NCBI RefSeq assembly: GCF_004355185.1
Contig: NZ_CP037922.1
Coordinates: 3,318,001 to 3,382,000, forward strand
Origin: Hymenobacter radiodurans
Lineage (GTDB): Bacteria; Bacteroidota; Bacteroidia; Cytophagales; Hymenobacteraceae
Length of the DNA: 64,000 bases
Reading direction: 5' to 3'
Shown: one piece after another, positions 45,845 through 55,078 of the stretch
Position numbering within the stretch: position 1 is the stretch's first letter
Layout of the letters: each line of letters begins with the position of its first letter
Notes under the pieces: generated by a model
Database searches by the model: none
The model's input: only the letters and a program-made list of their open reading frames with translations
What the model was told of the DNA's origin: nothing
Made by a program: the position numbers and the translations under genes

Positions 45845-46294
45845 ATGGCCAAGGACCTAAGCGTGTCGCCCGAATCTTTGCTGAAGCTCGACAATCAGCT
45901 GTGCTTTCCGCTGTATGCGCTCTCCCGCCTAGTGACCAAAGCTTACCAGCCCTATCTTCAGGACCTCGACCTCACGTACCCACAGTATCTAGTGATGCTT
46001 GCGCTGTGGGAGCATCAGGAGCTGACCGTTAAAGCACTAGGCGAGAAGCTTTTGCTCGATTCAGGCACCCTTACTCCCTTGCTCAAGCGCATGGAGCAGC
46101 GCCACCTGCTCAGCCGTACCCGCGACCCGCACGATGAACGGTCGGTTAAGGTAGCACTACTGCCGGCCGGTCAGGATTTGCGAGCTAAGGCCTGCGAAGT
46201 GCCACAGCAGATGTTACACAAAATCCAGCTTTCGCCAGTTGCGGCAGAATCATTACGCACTCAACTTCAACAACTTATCTCTGTTCTCACTTAA
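45845..46294 (+). CDS. ohrR: MarR-family organic peroxide sensor/repressor
   Basis: This 149-residue winged-helix repressor has the peroxide-sensing Cys in LDNQLCFPLYALSR (about residue 18), the conserved position in OhrR. The DNA-binding part includes LTYPQYLVMLALWE, LTVKALGEKLLLDSGTLTPLLKRME and the wing RDPHDERSVKVAL. Oxidation of Cys by organic hydroperoxides releases DNA. The start at 45845 (MAKDLSVSPES) puts the Cys at the usual depth; the longer upstream frame runs through the operator. It is followed 34 bases later by ohr. Confidence 0.95.
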   Translation: MAKDLSVSPESLLKLDNQLCFPLYALSRLVTKAYQPYLQDLDLTYPQYLVMLALWEHQELTVKALGEKLLLDSGTLTPLLKRMEQRHLLSRTRDPHDERSVKVALLPAGQDLRAKACEVPQQMLHKIQLSPVAAESLRTQLQQLISVLT

Positions 46295-46328
46295 AATTAA
46301 GTGAGCATATTTCATTTCTAACACACCC

Positions 46329-46760
46329 ATGAGTTACCAAAAACTGTATACCGCCAAAGCGAAAGCTACCGGTGGCCGCGACGGCCGCGCCATTTCGTCC
46401 GACAATGTAATTGACCTGGCTCTGACTACACCTAAAGAGCTGGGTGGTCTTGGTAAGCAAGGTGCTACCAATCCGGAGCAGCTGTTTGCCGCTGGTTACG
46501 CTGCCTGCTTCGATAGCGCCCTCAACCTGGTAGCGCGTTTCGAAAAGCAAACTATTGTGGGCAGCTCCGTAGCTGCTGATGTCAGCCTCGGCCACGAAGG
46601 CGACAAATACGACATTGCCGTAGATCTGCACGTAAATATTCCCGGCTTGGAACAAGCACAGGCCGAAGATCTGGTAGCCAAAGCGCACCAGATCTGTCCA
46701 TACTCCCGCGCTACTCGCGGCAACATTGAAGTAAACCTGACGACTTCGACGCACGCCTAG
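46329..46760 (+). CDS. ohr: Organic hydroperoxide resistance protein (Ohr/OsmC)
   Basis: This 143-residue thiol peroxidase reduces organic hydroperoxides. The two redox-active Cys lie in AAGYAACFDSAL and HQICPYSRATRGN. GGLGKQGATNPEQLFAAGY is the family signature, and Arg in TGGRDGRA probably aids catalysis. It is the last gene of the ohrR-ohr unit and ends before a terminator. A paralogue with a longer tail is at 53228-53755. Confidence 0.95.
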   Translation: MSYQKLYTAKAKATGGRDGRAISSDNVIDLALTTPKELGGLGKQGATNPEQLFAAGYAACFDSALNLVARFEKQTIVGSSVAADVSLGHEGDKYDIAVDLHVNIPGLEQAQAEDLVAKAHQICPYSRATRGNIEVNLTTSTHA

Positions 46761-46773
46761 CTGGGTGCTACAG

Positions 46774-46818
46774 CATAAAAAGAGGGCGCAGCCACGTGGC
46801 TGTGCCCTCTTTTTATGG
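46774..46818. terminator. Terminator between ohr and recQ
   Basis: CATAAAAAGAGGGCGCAGCC and its partner ending GCCCTCTTTTTATG form a long stem around the central CACGTG. It serves both convergent genes. Unlike neighbouring terminators it is not built from the interspersed motif. Confidence 0.9.
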
Positions 46819-46825
46819 GCTTACT

Positions 46826-48748
46826 CTACGCCCGCAGTTTTCCATTCGGCTCATACTGAAGCACTCGCGTATCGACCAGCTCGCGCAGCAGCTGAGTTAC
46901 GGATTCGGCCTGCTGGGGGGCAAATTGGGTGAGTAGTTCGCGGGGTGTTTGGGGGGCATTTTTTAGCAAGTCTACGAGTTGGGCGCGTAGCGTTGGCGAA
47001 GGCTGAGCGGGTTGTTGGGCTTTCTTCTTAGCTAAGCAAAAATCGCAGACGCGGCAGACAGGCGCGTCCATTTCGCCAAAATATTCCAGCAACAACTGCT
47101 GCCGACACCGGCCACCCAAGCTGTATTCAATGACGGCCTCCGTCTGGTGCTGAGCCAGCTCACGCGCGGCCCGCAGGGCCGGCTGATTCAGCGGCAGCTT
47201 GTCCACGTCGTGGCGCGGAGTAGTGAACAGTGCTTGAGGTGAATTGTGCTGGGGTTGATATTGGATAATGCCCGAGCGGTGCAAAAACAGCAGCATTTTG
47301 CGTACTTCTACTACACTCAGCCGCAGGTGCTGGGCGAGGCTGTTCTCAGATATTTTCTGGAAGCCTGCGAAGATTTCTCCTCCATTCAGACGCAGTAAAG
47401 ACTTGATGAGCTTATCGTGCGCGGCATTGGCTACCTGAAACCGGTACAAATCGGTATGATCAATAGGAATATGCACACGAGCGGGATTGTTTACCGCCTC
47501 ATTCATCTGTACTAGGCCTTGCCGTGCCAATGCTTTCAGGGCATTATGCGCGTCGAGGGCTTTGATTCGATATGTTTCGGCAAATTGCTGAATATCAAAA
47601 TCAAAGGCTACCAACTCGCCCCCGCCAACGGCCGTACGCGAGAAGTTCGCTAAGGCCTGATATACCCGCCGGACCGTATCGAGAGGCGGGTGGGCCAATT
47701 CAGCGCGACGACGCTGCTCCGCTGCTTCGTTGGGACTGGCTAGGAGCACGGCAAAGGCATACTTCTCGTCGCGGCCGGCGCGGCCGGCTTCTTGGTAGTA
47801 AGCTTCCAGCGTATCGGGCGCGTCGAGATGCACGACCAAGCGCACGTCGGGCTTGTCGATACCCATCCCGAAAGCGTTGGTAGCCACAATTACGCGAGTT
47901 TTGTTCTGCATCCAGTCCTGCTGGGTACGGTGGCGTTGCTCACTAGGCAAGCCCGCGTGGTACGCCGCCGCCGACACCTTGTGGTGCTGCAAAAAAGCTG
48001 CAGCATCCTCCACCTGCCGCCGCGTGCGCCCATATACGATGGCCGTTTTATCAGGACCCACACCGCGCAGCACTTCCTGTAAGCGCCGCAGCTTATCCTC
48101 GGTCTGCAGAACAGAATACGACAGGTTAGGCCGGGCGAAGCTTTGCTGAAAAACCTGATGATTGGGCCCAAACTTTAGTCGCTCGATAATATCTGCCTTC
48201 ACAGGTTTGGTGGCAGTGGCCGTGAGAGCAATGACCGGCACCTTCGGCAGCAACTCGCGTAGCTCCACAATCTGCAGATAAGGCGGCCGGAAGTCGTAGC
48301 CCCACTGCGAGAGGCAGTGCGCCTCATCCACAGCCAGCAGGTTTACTTTCATCTTCGCCACCCGCACCCGAAACATCTCCGTCAGCAGCCGCTCCGGCGA
48401 CACGTACAGAAACTTCACCGGCCCATACACGCAATTATCCAGGGTCTGGTCGATTTCCTGATGGCTCATACCAGCGTACACTGCTTCAGCCTTAATGCCC
48501 CGCGCCCGCAGCTGCTCCACCTGATCTTTCATCAAGGCAATCAGCGGCGACACCACTACACAAATACCCTCCCGCGCCAGCGCTGGCACCTGAAAGCACA
48601 CACTTTTGCCCCCCCCTGTGGGCAGCAAAGCCAGTGTATCTTGCCCCGCCAGCACCGAGCGAATAATATTCTCCTGAAACGGCCGAAAAGCCGTGTGACC
48701 CCAGTGCTGGCGAAGCAGGTGCAGGATATCGTCGGTAGGTAAAGGCAT
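46826..48748 (-). CDS. recQ: RecQ-family ATP-dependent DNA helicase
   Basis: This 640-residue 3'-5' helicase is used in recombination and fork repair. It has FRPFQENIIRSVL (motif 0), Walker A LLPTGGGKSVCFQVP, VVVSPLIALMKDQV, DEAHCLSQWGYDFRPPY (DEAH box), ALTATAT and the motif VI ATNAFGMGIDKPDVR through YYQEAGRAGRDE. The RecQ C-terminal zinc site (CRQQLLLEYFGE, CRVCDFC) and winged helix follow. No clear HRDC domain is visible; the tail ends in a short helical region. The Walker A Gly codons fall in an eight-C run on the plus strand (48609-48616). Reverse motif copies at 46915 and 46951 encode FAPQ and KNAPQ near the C terminus. Confidence 0.93.
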   Translation of the reverse strand: MPLPTDDILHLLRQHWGHTAFRPFQENIIRSVLAGQDTLALLPTGGGKSVCFQVPALAREGICVVVSPLIALMKDQVEQLRARGIKAEAVYAGMSHQEIDQTLDNCVYGPVKFLYVSPERLLTEMFRVRVAKMKVNLLAVDEAHCLSQWGYDFRPPYLQIVELRELLPKVPVIALTATATKPVKADIIERLKFGPNHQVFQQSFARPNLSYSVLQTEDKLRRLQEVLRGVGPDKTAIVYGRTRRQVEDAAAFLQHHKVSAAAYHAGLPSEQRHRTQQDWMQNKTRVIVATNAFGMGIDKPDVRLVVHLDAPDTLEAYYQEAGRAGRDEKYAFAVLLASPNEAAEQRRRAELAHPPLDTVRRVYQALANFSRTAVGGGELVAFDFDIQQFAETYRIKALDAHNALKALARQGLVQMNEAVNNPARVHIPIDHTDLYRFQVANAAHDKLIKSLLRLNGGEIFAGFQKISENSLAQHLRLSVVEVRKMLLFLHRSGIIQYQPQHNSPQALFTTPRHDVDKLPLNQPALRAARELAQHQTEAVIEYSLGGRCRQQLLLEYFGEMDAPVCRVCDFCLAKKKAQQPAQPSPTLRAQLVDLLKNAPQTPRELLTQFAPQQAESVTQLLRELVDTRVLQYEPNGKLRA

Positions 48749-48788
48749 ACTGATGCAAAGTTAACTTCTACCTGAACTTACAGGCCAA

Positions 48789-48826
48789 CAAAAAAGCCCA
48801 GCTCCAAATGGAACCAGGCTTTTTGT
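48789..48826. terminator. Imperfect terminator between recQ and the next minus-strand gene
   Basis: AAAAAAGCCCAGCTCCA pairs, with two mismatches, with TGGAACCAGGCTTTTT around AAA. On the minus strand it follows the gene that ends at 48846. Confidence 0.7.
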
Positions 48827-48845
48827 ATATGTAGTGAGTTAAACT

Positions 48846-49655
48846 TTAAGCGGCAGCCGACTCACCGTTCTCACGGTCTTCGATAGCCTTGCGCAGCTTG
48901 GCTACAGCTTGGTTAGCACGCTCCTCGTCCAGGCGGTTGATGTTAAGCAACATCTTAGTCTTCTCCTGGCGCGTAATCACCGGGTGGTTGAGCAGGCGGA
49001 TGATTTCCTCCTTCTGCGCAGCCGTAGCGTACGCAATGGCTAGGGCCGGAGCCTCGGTAGGCTCAGCGGGTACGGCCTTCATGGGCGTAGCCTCAGCAGC
49101 TACAGCGGCGGGAGCAACAGTAGGGGCTACAGTCAGCGCGGGTTTAACCTCTGGCTGATTGCCACCATACTCCATCTCCTCAGCAGGCGTAGGCTCGTAG
49201 CCGGCAGCGCGAATAATCCAAGCGAGAATATTGCGGTAGGCCTTGCCAATAGCACGCGTCTGCGCCATACTCATGATGGCAAACTCCTGGTAGAACTTCT
49301 TACCCGACTCTTTATTCGAACATACAGCAAAGCCAGCGCCTACCGTATGACCCGAGCGCAAGTCGAACAAGGTCACCTTAGCTTGATATTTCAACTCCGT
49401 CTCGGTGCTGACATTGATGACGTGGTCAACGATAGGCACGATCCCTAGGCGCGAGCCAGCATACTGCCAGCCTTCCACGTTCACAAACTCTTTGCCCTGC
49501 ACCGTCGTCGTGAGCTTGTTGTCTTTGATGAACTTCGCCAGATCAGTAGCCAAGTGCAACGTCTCATCGGAGCGCGAAATATCGTAGCTCTCAATCTTGC
49601 TCTTGCGAGCCTGGTCTTTAACGGGTTTGGTTACTTCGTTCATGGCGGTTTCCAT
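48846..49655 (-). CDS. Protein of unknown function with phage-type MAQTRA/PAEEM signature
   Basis: Of 269 residues, the first 170 or so form a conserved-looking domain. It has a VEGWQYAGSRLGIVPIVDHV segment, the alternating YQAKVTLFDLRSGHTVGAG strand region, SMAQTRAIGKAYRNILAWI and AGYEPTPAEEM. The last two signatures recur in uncharacterised proteins of phages and several bacterial groups, some near recombination genes. I cannot assign a function. An Ala/Pro/Val-rich linker leads to a C-terminal helical domain (QKEEIIRLLNHPVITRQEKTK). The start at 49655 (METAMNEV) has a plausible AGGA upstream; 49643 is an alternative. Confidence 0.7.
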   Translation of the reverse strand: METAMNEVTKPVKDQARKSKIESYDISRSDETLHLATDLAKFIKDNKLTTTVQGKEFVNVEGWQYAGSRLGIVPIVDHVINVSTETELKYQAKVTLFDLRSGHTVGAGFAVCSNKESGKKFYQEFAIMSMAQTRAIGKAYRNILAWIIRAAGYEPTPAEEMEYGGNQPEVKPALTVAPTVAPAAVAAEATPMKAVPAEPTEAPALAIAYATAAQKEEIIRLLNHPVITRQEKTKMLLNINRLDEERANQAVAKLRKAIEDRENGESAAA

Positions 49656-49865
49656 AAGTGTCCTGTAGTACGTTTTGTTATTTGGGTATATAACTAAAGA
49701 TACGAGCGAAAGGTGCAAAAAGCGTGCTTTTTATATGTAATTTTTATTACTGATTATCAGACACTTATGAATTGAATTCCTAAAATTTTTAGAAAACTAA
49801 AAAACAGGTACTTTTTCGTTCTCTCTCAACACCTTTTTTGGCTTATCTGGTTTCTATTTAACCCC

Positions 49866-49904
49866 ATGAAAAAGCCCCCAGAAACGTTTCTGGGGGCTTT
49901 TCTC
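49866..49904. terminator. Terminator from an inverted motif pair, near-duplicate of that at 38340
   Basis: AAAAAGCCCCCAGAAA pairs with TTTCTGGGGGCTTTT. The 12-base centre AGAAACGTTTCT is identical to that at 38340-38378. It lies downstream (on the minus strand) of the LolD-like gene. Confidence 0.9.
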
Positions 49905-49924
49905 AATTAGTTCTTAACCGGACT

Positions 49925-50614
49925 CTACTCCGTAATGTAGCCGTCTTTCATGGTAATGGTGCGGTCGGCCATTTCGGCCAGTTGGTCGTTGTGCGTCACG
50001 ATAACAAAGGTTTGGCCTAGCTCCTTTCGCAACAGAAAGAAAATCTGGTGTAGCTCCTGCGCATTTTGCGAATCGAGGTTGCCGCTGGGCTCGTCGGCAA
50101 AAATGATTTCGGGCGAATTGATCAAGGCCCGAGCTACCGCCGTACGCTGCTGCTCCCCACCCGACATTTCAGATGGCTTATGGTCGGCGCGGCGCTCTAG
50201 GTTCAACATCCCCAGCAATTCGCGGGCTCGTACGCGCACTTCCTTCTCCGAGCGACCTGCCAAATACGCCGGCAAGCACACATTCTCCAGAGCCGTAAAC
50301 TCGGGCAAAAGATTATGAAACTGGAAAATGAAGCCGATGTGTCGGTTGCGAAACCGCGCTAAGTCGGAGCGCCCGAGGGAGCTAACCGACTGACCATCAA
50401 AGAGCACCTCGCCCGTGTCGGGGTTGTCCAACGTGCCCAGAATGTGTAGCAGGGTACTTTTGCCCGCCCCCGATGAACCAACGATGGACACGATTTCCGA
50501 CTTCTCAATCGTCAGGTCGATGCCCTTAAGCACTTCCAGCGTGTTGTAGCTTTTGCGAATATTTATGGCCTGCAGCAAACGATAAGCGAATTGGGGGTGA
50601 GCAGTTGGGAACAA
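49925..50614 (-). CDS. LolD-like ABC transporter ATPase
   Basis: This 229-residue ATPase of the MacB/LolD class has Walker [17 protein letters not shown] (about 46), the Q-loop in [12 protein letters not shown], the signature [15 protein letters not shown], Walker [13 protein letters not shown] and the switch His in VIVTHND. It would power an FtsX-type permease for lipoprotein release or efflux. The permease gene is not adjacent, so pairing is unknown. It lies between a terminator and a motif copy (50681). Confidence 0.9.
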   Translation of the reverse strand: MFPTAHPQFAYRLLQAINIRKSYNTLEVLKGIDLTIEKSEIVSIVGSSGAGKSTLLHILGTLDNPDTGEVLFDGQSVSSLGRSDLARFRNRHIGFIFQFHNLLPEFTALENVCLPAYLAGRSEKEVRVRARELLGMLNLERRADHKPSEMSGGEQQRTAVARALINSPEIIFADEPSGNLDSQNAQELHQIFFLLRKELGQTFVIVTHNDQLAEMADRTITMKDGYITE

Positions 50615-50740
50615 ACAAAGCTACGGATCAATCGCAGATTATGACGTCCAATTCAATTCCTTAGCTTGTGGGAAAGTGCTGGGGGGCAAATTCCGAATTT
50701 GCTGCCTACATTTTAGCTTCCTGCAGCTACTAATCTGTTT

Positions 50741-51865
50741 ATGCCCAACTCTCTATTGTTCCGTCGCTGGTGGGCGTTTGTGCCGCTGCTCACCCTACTA
50801 GGGTTGGCAATTGTATTAGCCGCTGGCTGGTGGTGGCCGCGGTTGGCTCCTTCCTACCCCATTCCGGCTGCTACGGCGAACGTAAGCATCGCGGTCAACT
50901 TGAATAACCGCATACGTGGGGTAAGCTGGGTAGGCAGCGACTCCATTACCGATGTTGAGCTGGCCCCATTGCAGCAGCACAACGTAACTTGGATAGCGCA
51001 AACGCCCTTTGGCTGGCAGCGCGGTGCCACCTCTCCCACCATTGGTATGCACACCGGGCGTGGGCGCGTATATTGGGGCGAAAGCGACGCAGGCCTCATT
51101 CAGACAGCTCAACTAGCCCGCAAGCGCGGTCAGCATATCCTGCTCAAACCTCATCTGTGGGTGCGCGGCGATGGCACCTGGCCCGGCGACATCCGCATGA
51201 CCTCCGAGGCCGACTGGAAAGCCTGGTTTGCGAGCTACACGACCTTCATACTGCACTACGCCGAACTGGCTGAGCAACAAAAACTTGACGGCCTGTGTAT
51301 CGGCACCGAGCTAGAGCAAACAACGACTGCTGCCCACGAAACCGAGTGGCGCGCCCTTATTCGTCAGATACGCCAAGTGTACCACGGCCCGCTCACCTAT
51401 GCTGCCAACTGGAGCGGTGAGTACGAGCATATTCGATTTTGGGACGCGCTAGATTACATTGGCATTCAAGCCTATTTCCCGCTCACCAAGAACCGCAAGC
51501 CCACCAAAGCTGAACTGCTGGCAGGCTGGCAGCCACATCTGAAAGCCATCGAGCGGGTGCAAAAGCGTTTCGACAAGCTTGTGGTTTTCACTGAAATGGG
51601 CTACAAATGCACCGCCGACGCTGCCGTGGAACCTTGGGTCTGGCCCGACCGCACCACAGCTTTCCTACAACTCGACGAGGACACACAAGCCACTTGCTAC
51701 GCGGCCATGTTCGAGACGTTTTGGACGAAAAAATGGTTTGGGGGGCTTTTTGTCTGGAAGTGGTATCCGAAACTAGCTCCTGACGGCCCAGCCCGGCGCC
51801 ACGCTGATTTTACGCCCCAACATAAAGAGGCTGCCCAAGTTATGGCACAGTGGTTTGGAAAGTAG
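50741..51865 (+). CDS. GH113-like membrane-anchored glycoside hydrolase
   Basis: This 374-residue protein has an N-terminal membrane anchor or signal (FVPLLTLLGLAIVLAAGWWW, about 13-32) and then a TIM-barrel domain resembling GH113. Candidate residues are the acid/base Glu in LCIGTELEQ (about 189) and the nucleophile Glu in VVFTEMGYKC (about 287), with LKPHLWVRGDGTW and QAYFPL nearby. Characterised GH113 enzymes are beta-mannanases; the specificity here is not established. A reverse motif copy at 51740 encodes WFGGLFVWKW near the C terminus. Confidence 0.82.
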   Translation: MPNSLLFRRWWAFVPLLTLLGLAIVLAAGWWWPRLAPSYPIPAATANVSIAVNLNNRIRGVSWVGSDSITDVELAPLQQHNVTWIAQTPFGWQRGATSPTIGMHTGRGRVYWGESDAGLIQTAQLARKRGQHILLKPHLWVRGDGTWPGDIRMTSEADWKAWFASYTTFILHYAELAEQQKLDGLCIGTELEQTTTAAHETEWRALIRQIRQVYHGPLTYAANWSGEYEHIRFWDALDYIGIQAYFPLTKNRKPTKAELLAGWQPHLKAIERVQKRFDKLVVFTEMGYKCTADAAVEPWVWPDRTTAFLQLDEDTQATCYAAMFETFWTKKWFGGLFVWKWYPKLAPDGPARRHADFTPQHKEAAQVMAQWFGK

Positions 51866-51951
51866 ATGTGGCATTTGTAACGCCCCGCGTCGCATTTTTG
51901 CCTACTTTCGTGCACTGAACACCACCCCATCATCCCATTGAACTGACCTCT

Positions 51952-53154
51952 ATGAACATTCACGAGTATCAGGGTAAAGAAATTCTTAAAAGCTACGGCG
52001 TACGCATTCAGGAAGGAATCGTGGCCGAGACGCCCGAGGAAGCTGTTGCCGCTGCCAAGCGCCTAACCGAGGAAACCGGCACTAGCTGGCACGTTATCAA
52101 AGCGCAAATCCACGCCGGCGGACGCGGTAAAGGGGGCGGCGTAAAGCTGGCCAAGAACCTGGACCAAGTGAAGGAAGTAGCTGGCCAGATCATTGGTATG
52201 CAGCTGGTTACGAAGCAAACCGGTGCCGAGGGTCGCAAAGTACATAAGGTACTTGTCGCTCAGGACGTGTACTATCCCGGCGATTCAGAGCCGAAGGAAT
52301 ATTACATGAGCGTACTGCTAGACCGCTCTACTGGCCAAAACGTTATCATCTATACCACTGAAGGTGGCATGGACATCGAGGAAGTTGCTGAGCAGCACCC
52401 CGAGAAGATTCACCGTGAGCACGTTGACCCGCGTGTAGGCTTGCAGGGCTTCCAGGCTCGCAAAATTGCTTTCAACCTGGGCCTCACCGGCGAAGCGCAA
52501 AAAGAGATGGTGAAATTCGTAACAGCTCTGTACAAGGCCTACGACGAAACCGACTCGGCTATGTTCGAAATCAACCCCGTGTTGAAGACTTCGGACAACA
52601 AGATTCTGGCCGTCGATGCCAAAGTAACCCTCGACGAGAACGCCCTTTTCCGCCACAAGGACTTCGCCGCCCTGCGCGACACCAACGAGGAGGACCCACT
52701 AGAAGTAGAAGCTTCCGAGTCGAACCTCAACTATGTGAAGCTCGACGGCAACGTGGGCTGCATGGTAAACGGCGCCGGCTTAGCTATGGCTACCATGGAC
52801 ATCATCAAGTTGTCAGGTGGCGAACCCGCCAACTTCCTCGATGTAGGGGGTGGGGCCAACGCCCAGACCGTTGAAGCTGGCTTCCGCATCATCCTTAAGG
52901 ACCCGAACGTGAAGGCTATTCTCATCAACATCTTTGGGGGCATCGTGCGTTGCGACCGGGTAGCCAACGGGGTGGTTGAAGCCTATAAGAACATCGGCGA
53001 TATCAACGTACCTATCATCGTACGGCTGCAAGGCACCAATGCTGAAGAAGGCGCCCGCATCATTGATGAGTCAGGTCTGAAAGTGTTCTCGGCCGTATTA
53101 CTGAAGGATGCCGCTCAGAAGGTGAAAGAAGTATTGGAATCACAGAAGGCATAA
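51952..53154 (+). CDS. sucC: Succinyl-CoA synthetase beta subunit
   Basis: This 400-residue ATP-grasp subunit of the citric acid cycle enzyme forms succinate and ATP or GTP from succinyl-CoA. Features are [34 protein letters not shown] (nucleotide binding), [37 protein letters not shown] and [11 protein letters not shown], ending with the [15 protein letters not shown] loop. The alpha-subunit gene sucD is not next to it. It ends directly at a very long inverted repeat. Confidence 0.96.
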   Translation: MNIHEYQGKEILKSYGVRIQEGIVAETPEEAVAAAKRLTEETGTSWHVIKAQIHAGGRGKGGGVKLAKNLDQVKEVAGQIIGMQLVTKQTGAEGRKVHKVLVAQDVYYPGDSEPKEYYMSVLLDRSTGQNVIIYTTEGGMDIEEVAEQHPEKIHREHVDPRVGLQGFQARKIAFNLGLTGEAQKEMVKFVTALYKAYDETDSAMFEINPVLKTSDNKILAVDAKVTLDENALFRHKDFAALRDTNEEDPLEVEASESNLNYVKLDGNVGCMVNGAGLAMATMDIIKLSGGEPANFLDVGGGANAQTVEAGFRIILKDPNVKAILINIFGGIVRCDRVANGVVEAYKNIGDINVPIIVRLQGTNAEEGARIIDESGLKVFSAVLLKDAAQKVKEVLESQKA

Positions 53155-53229
53155 AGTCTTTCTGCTGTTACAACAAAAAGCCCCCCAGAGCTACTCTGGG
53201 GGCTTTTTGTTGTAACAGCAGAAAGACTT
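53154..53229. terminator. Very long perfect-armed terminator built on an inverted motif pair
   Basis: The arms are about 35 bases. AAGTCTTTCTGCTGTTACAA leads into a forward motif copy (53180), and the reverse complement follows after a four-base centre, with only one extra C in the left run. The stem continues far beyond the usual terminator and touches both flanking stop codons. Confidence 0.92.
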
Positions 53230-53755
53230 AAGCTGTAACGTTTGTATTCTCAGCAGTATTTGATGCTTCAACGCCATTACCTCCGGCTACGCCAGCATTT
53301 TCTTCGGGCTGTACTGGAACGGACTTACCCATCACGCGCAACTCTACTTCCATATTGCCGCGAGTACCTACCGAATAAGGACAAATAGTATGCGCCTGAC
53401 GAACCATATCAATGGTTTTCTGTTCGTCAAATTTTTTCAGATCTACGTCCAGAATAGCGCTTAGGCCATAAGCCTCACCTTCCTGAAATAGCGTCACTGA
53501 GCATTTTACTTCGCTTTGTGAGTCGAGCCGGTCGCCATTACGCTGGGCTATTACTAGTAGCGCCTGCTGGAAGCAAGAAGCATAGCCTGCAGCAAACAAC
53601 TCCTCCGGATTGGTAGCACCTTTTTTTCCCCCTAGGCCCTCAGGTACCGACATATCCAGATCAATAATGCCCGTGGCAGAGCGTACGTGGCCGCTACGGC
53701 CACCGACAGCCGCAGCATCGGCTGTATAAAGTGTTTTCTTTTCGTTAGTAGACAT
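53228..53755 (-). CDS. Second OsmC/Ohr-family protein with C-terminal tail
   Basis: This 175-residue peroxidase-like protein has redox Cys in AAGYASCFQQALLV and HTICPYSVGTRGN, the same pattern as the ohr at 46329. It carries about 35 extra C-terminal residues (VQPEENAGVAGGNGVEASNT) of low complexity. No adjacent OhrR-type palindrome was found, so its regulation differs. It faces sucC across the long inverted repeat. Confidence 0.9.
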   Translation of the reverse strand: MSTNEKKTLYTADAAAVGGRSGHVRSATGIIDLDMSVPEGLGGKKGATNPEELFAAGYASCFQQALLVIAQRNGDRLDSQSEVKCSVTLFQEGEAYGLSAILDVDLKKFDEQKTIDMVRQAHTICPYSVGTRGNMEVELRVMGKSVPVQPEENAGVAGGNGVEASNTAENTNVTA

Positions 53756-53888
53756 AAGCTAAGGGTTCAGGTTGTGTGTTTGAATTAACTGATTTTAGCC
53801 TTTTAAGGTTATACTGACTCACAGAACTACCCAAAAAGCCCCCACGTTTGGCTTGGCGTATTTTTCTCTCTACTTTTGCCCACCTTCC

Positions 53889-53960
53889 GGTCACGTCGTA
53901 CAACGGATAGTATGAGAGTTTCCGAAGCTCTTGATCTAGGTTCGATTCCTAGCGTGACCA
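53889..53960 (+). tRNA. tRNA-Arg (CCG)
   Basis: A 72-base cloverleaf: acceptor GGTCACG pairs with CGTGACC, D arm GTAC...GTAT, anticodon loop TTCCGAA (anticodon CCG) on stem AGAGT/GCTCT, T arm CTAGG-TTCGATT-CCTAG, discriminator A. CCA is not encoded. An intrinsic terminator follows. Confidence 0.93.
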
Positions 53961-53972
53961 CTTACAGCTGTT

Positions 53973-54008
53973 AAAAAGACCCTCTACGTACCGTAGAGGG
54001 TCTTTTTT
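53973..54008. terminator. Terminator after tRNA-Arg
   Basis: AAAAAGACCCTCTACG pairs with CGTAGAGGGTCTTTTTT around a three-base loop, 12 bases after the tRNA. Confidence 0.92.
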
Positions 54009-54274
54009 GTTTTTACTTTGGAGCTCCTCAACACAAGCCGCTGCTTACTTCGCTCTTCTCCGTCTTGTTCAAGCGGCTGCCATTATGTTGCCGGGGGTAG
54101 CTTCGGCTCTGATAGCGAATAGTAAATCAAGAAGCGATTACTTATATTACTTGTTCGAAATAATAGCGATTGGGAGGTTATCAGGTAGTAAAGGGTATTA
54201 TTTTTGAATTCCGTCCTCCTTCATATTACCTCTGCACTTAGACTTTCGCGTAGCTAATTCATCTTTATAACCAT

Positions 54275-54469
54275 ATGGAAGTACATCTACTCAATACCCC
54301 TCCGGATTCTCAATCGCTCAGCAATAAATCATCGGGTCCTAAAGTTGTGCTGGCTAGTCAGCATTGGATAGTGTCAGACAATGAAACGGCGCGAAAAGTG
54401 AAGTACATTTTTCGGCCAAATGGTGATCTATTAATTGCTCAGGTAAAAGAACGCAAATCTTCCATATGA
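54275..54469 (+). CDS. Small hypothetical protein
   Basis: This 64-residue frame contains VVLASQHWIVSDNETARK and IFRPNGDLLIAQVKERK. The composition is protein-like and it has an in-frame ATG, but I recognise no family. It sits alone in the AT-rich stretch after tRNA-Arg. Confidence 0.4.
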   Translation: MEVHLLNTPPDSQSLSNKSSGPKVVLASQHWIVSDNETARKVKYIFRPNGDLLIAQVKERKSSI

Positions 54470-55078
54470 TGGCAATTTGCCCCAGCAATGAGGCAACAGT
54501 TGACTTAACTGAGCAAGTGATCTTCACACAACTTACTAGAGCAAATGCTCTCAACAGATGGCTAGTTGTGTATGTATAAAGCTCTGAAAGACACAAAAGG
54601 CGAAACCGAAAGCGCTGCATAGCTTTTGGCTAGGTACGGTTCTGCGTAAAAATACTGTGACTGGCCAATTCCGCTACTGCCAGCTCGTATACGCTCACTA
54701 TCACATAGGCCCAAGTAAAGCCAAATCTGCTTTCCATTTTTCTATCTGACAATACTATTTGCTCCTACCATTTTATGCATGTGCTATCTACTTTCTTAGC
54801 TTAGGCCCTACCGCAATACCGGCAAAACTGTAAATGGTTAACCGGGGTACTGTTATTCAGAGAGTCGATTCGAGAGATAAAGAGGTTATGGTAAGACTCG
54901 CTTTAACTCCGACGTGTTTGTTGCTTGCTATATAATATTACCGTAAACGTTTAAGTACAAACAAGAAAGTGTGAATCATGACTCTTTACTGTAAAATTTT
55001 GACGTTTAAGCATTTGCTATAGTTTATAGATGTATATTAGCTAAGTGAGAGCTATTTCTCAACTATAACTATACTAAT

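Noticed and set aside
48608..48616. Eight-C run in recQ as a full motif copy or phase switch
   Set aside because: It is explained by consecutive Gly codons of the Walker A motif, lacks the following AG, and the gene is intact.
54007..54207. A 66-residue frame starting in the tRNA-Arg terminator
   Set aside because: It begins inside the terminator T run, has no family resemblance and no supporting context.
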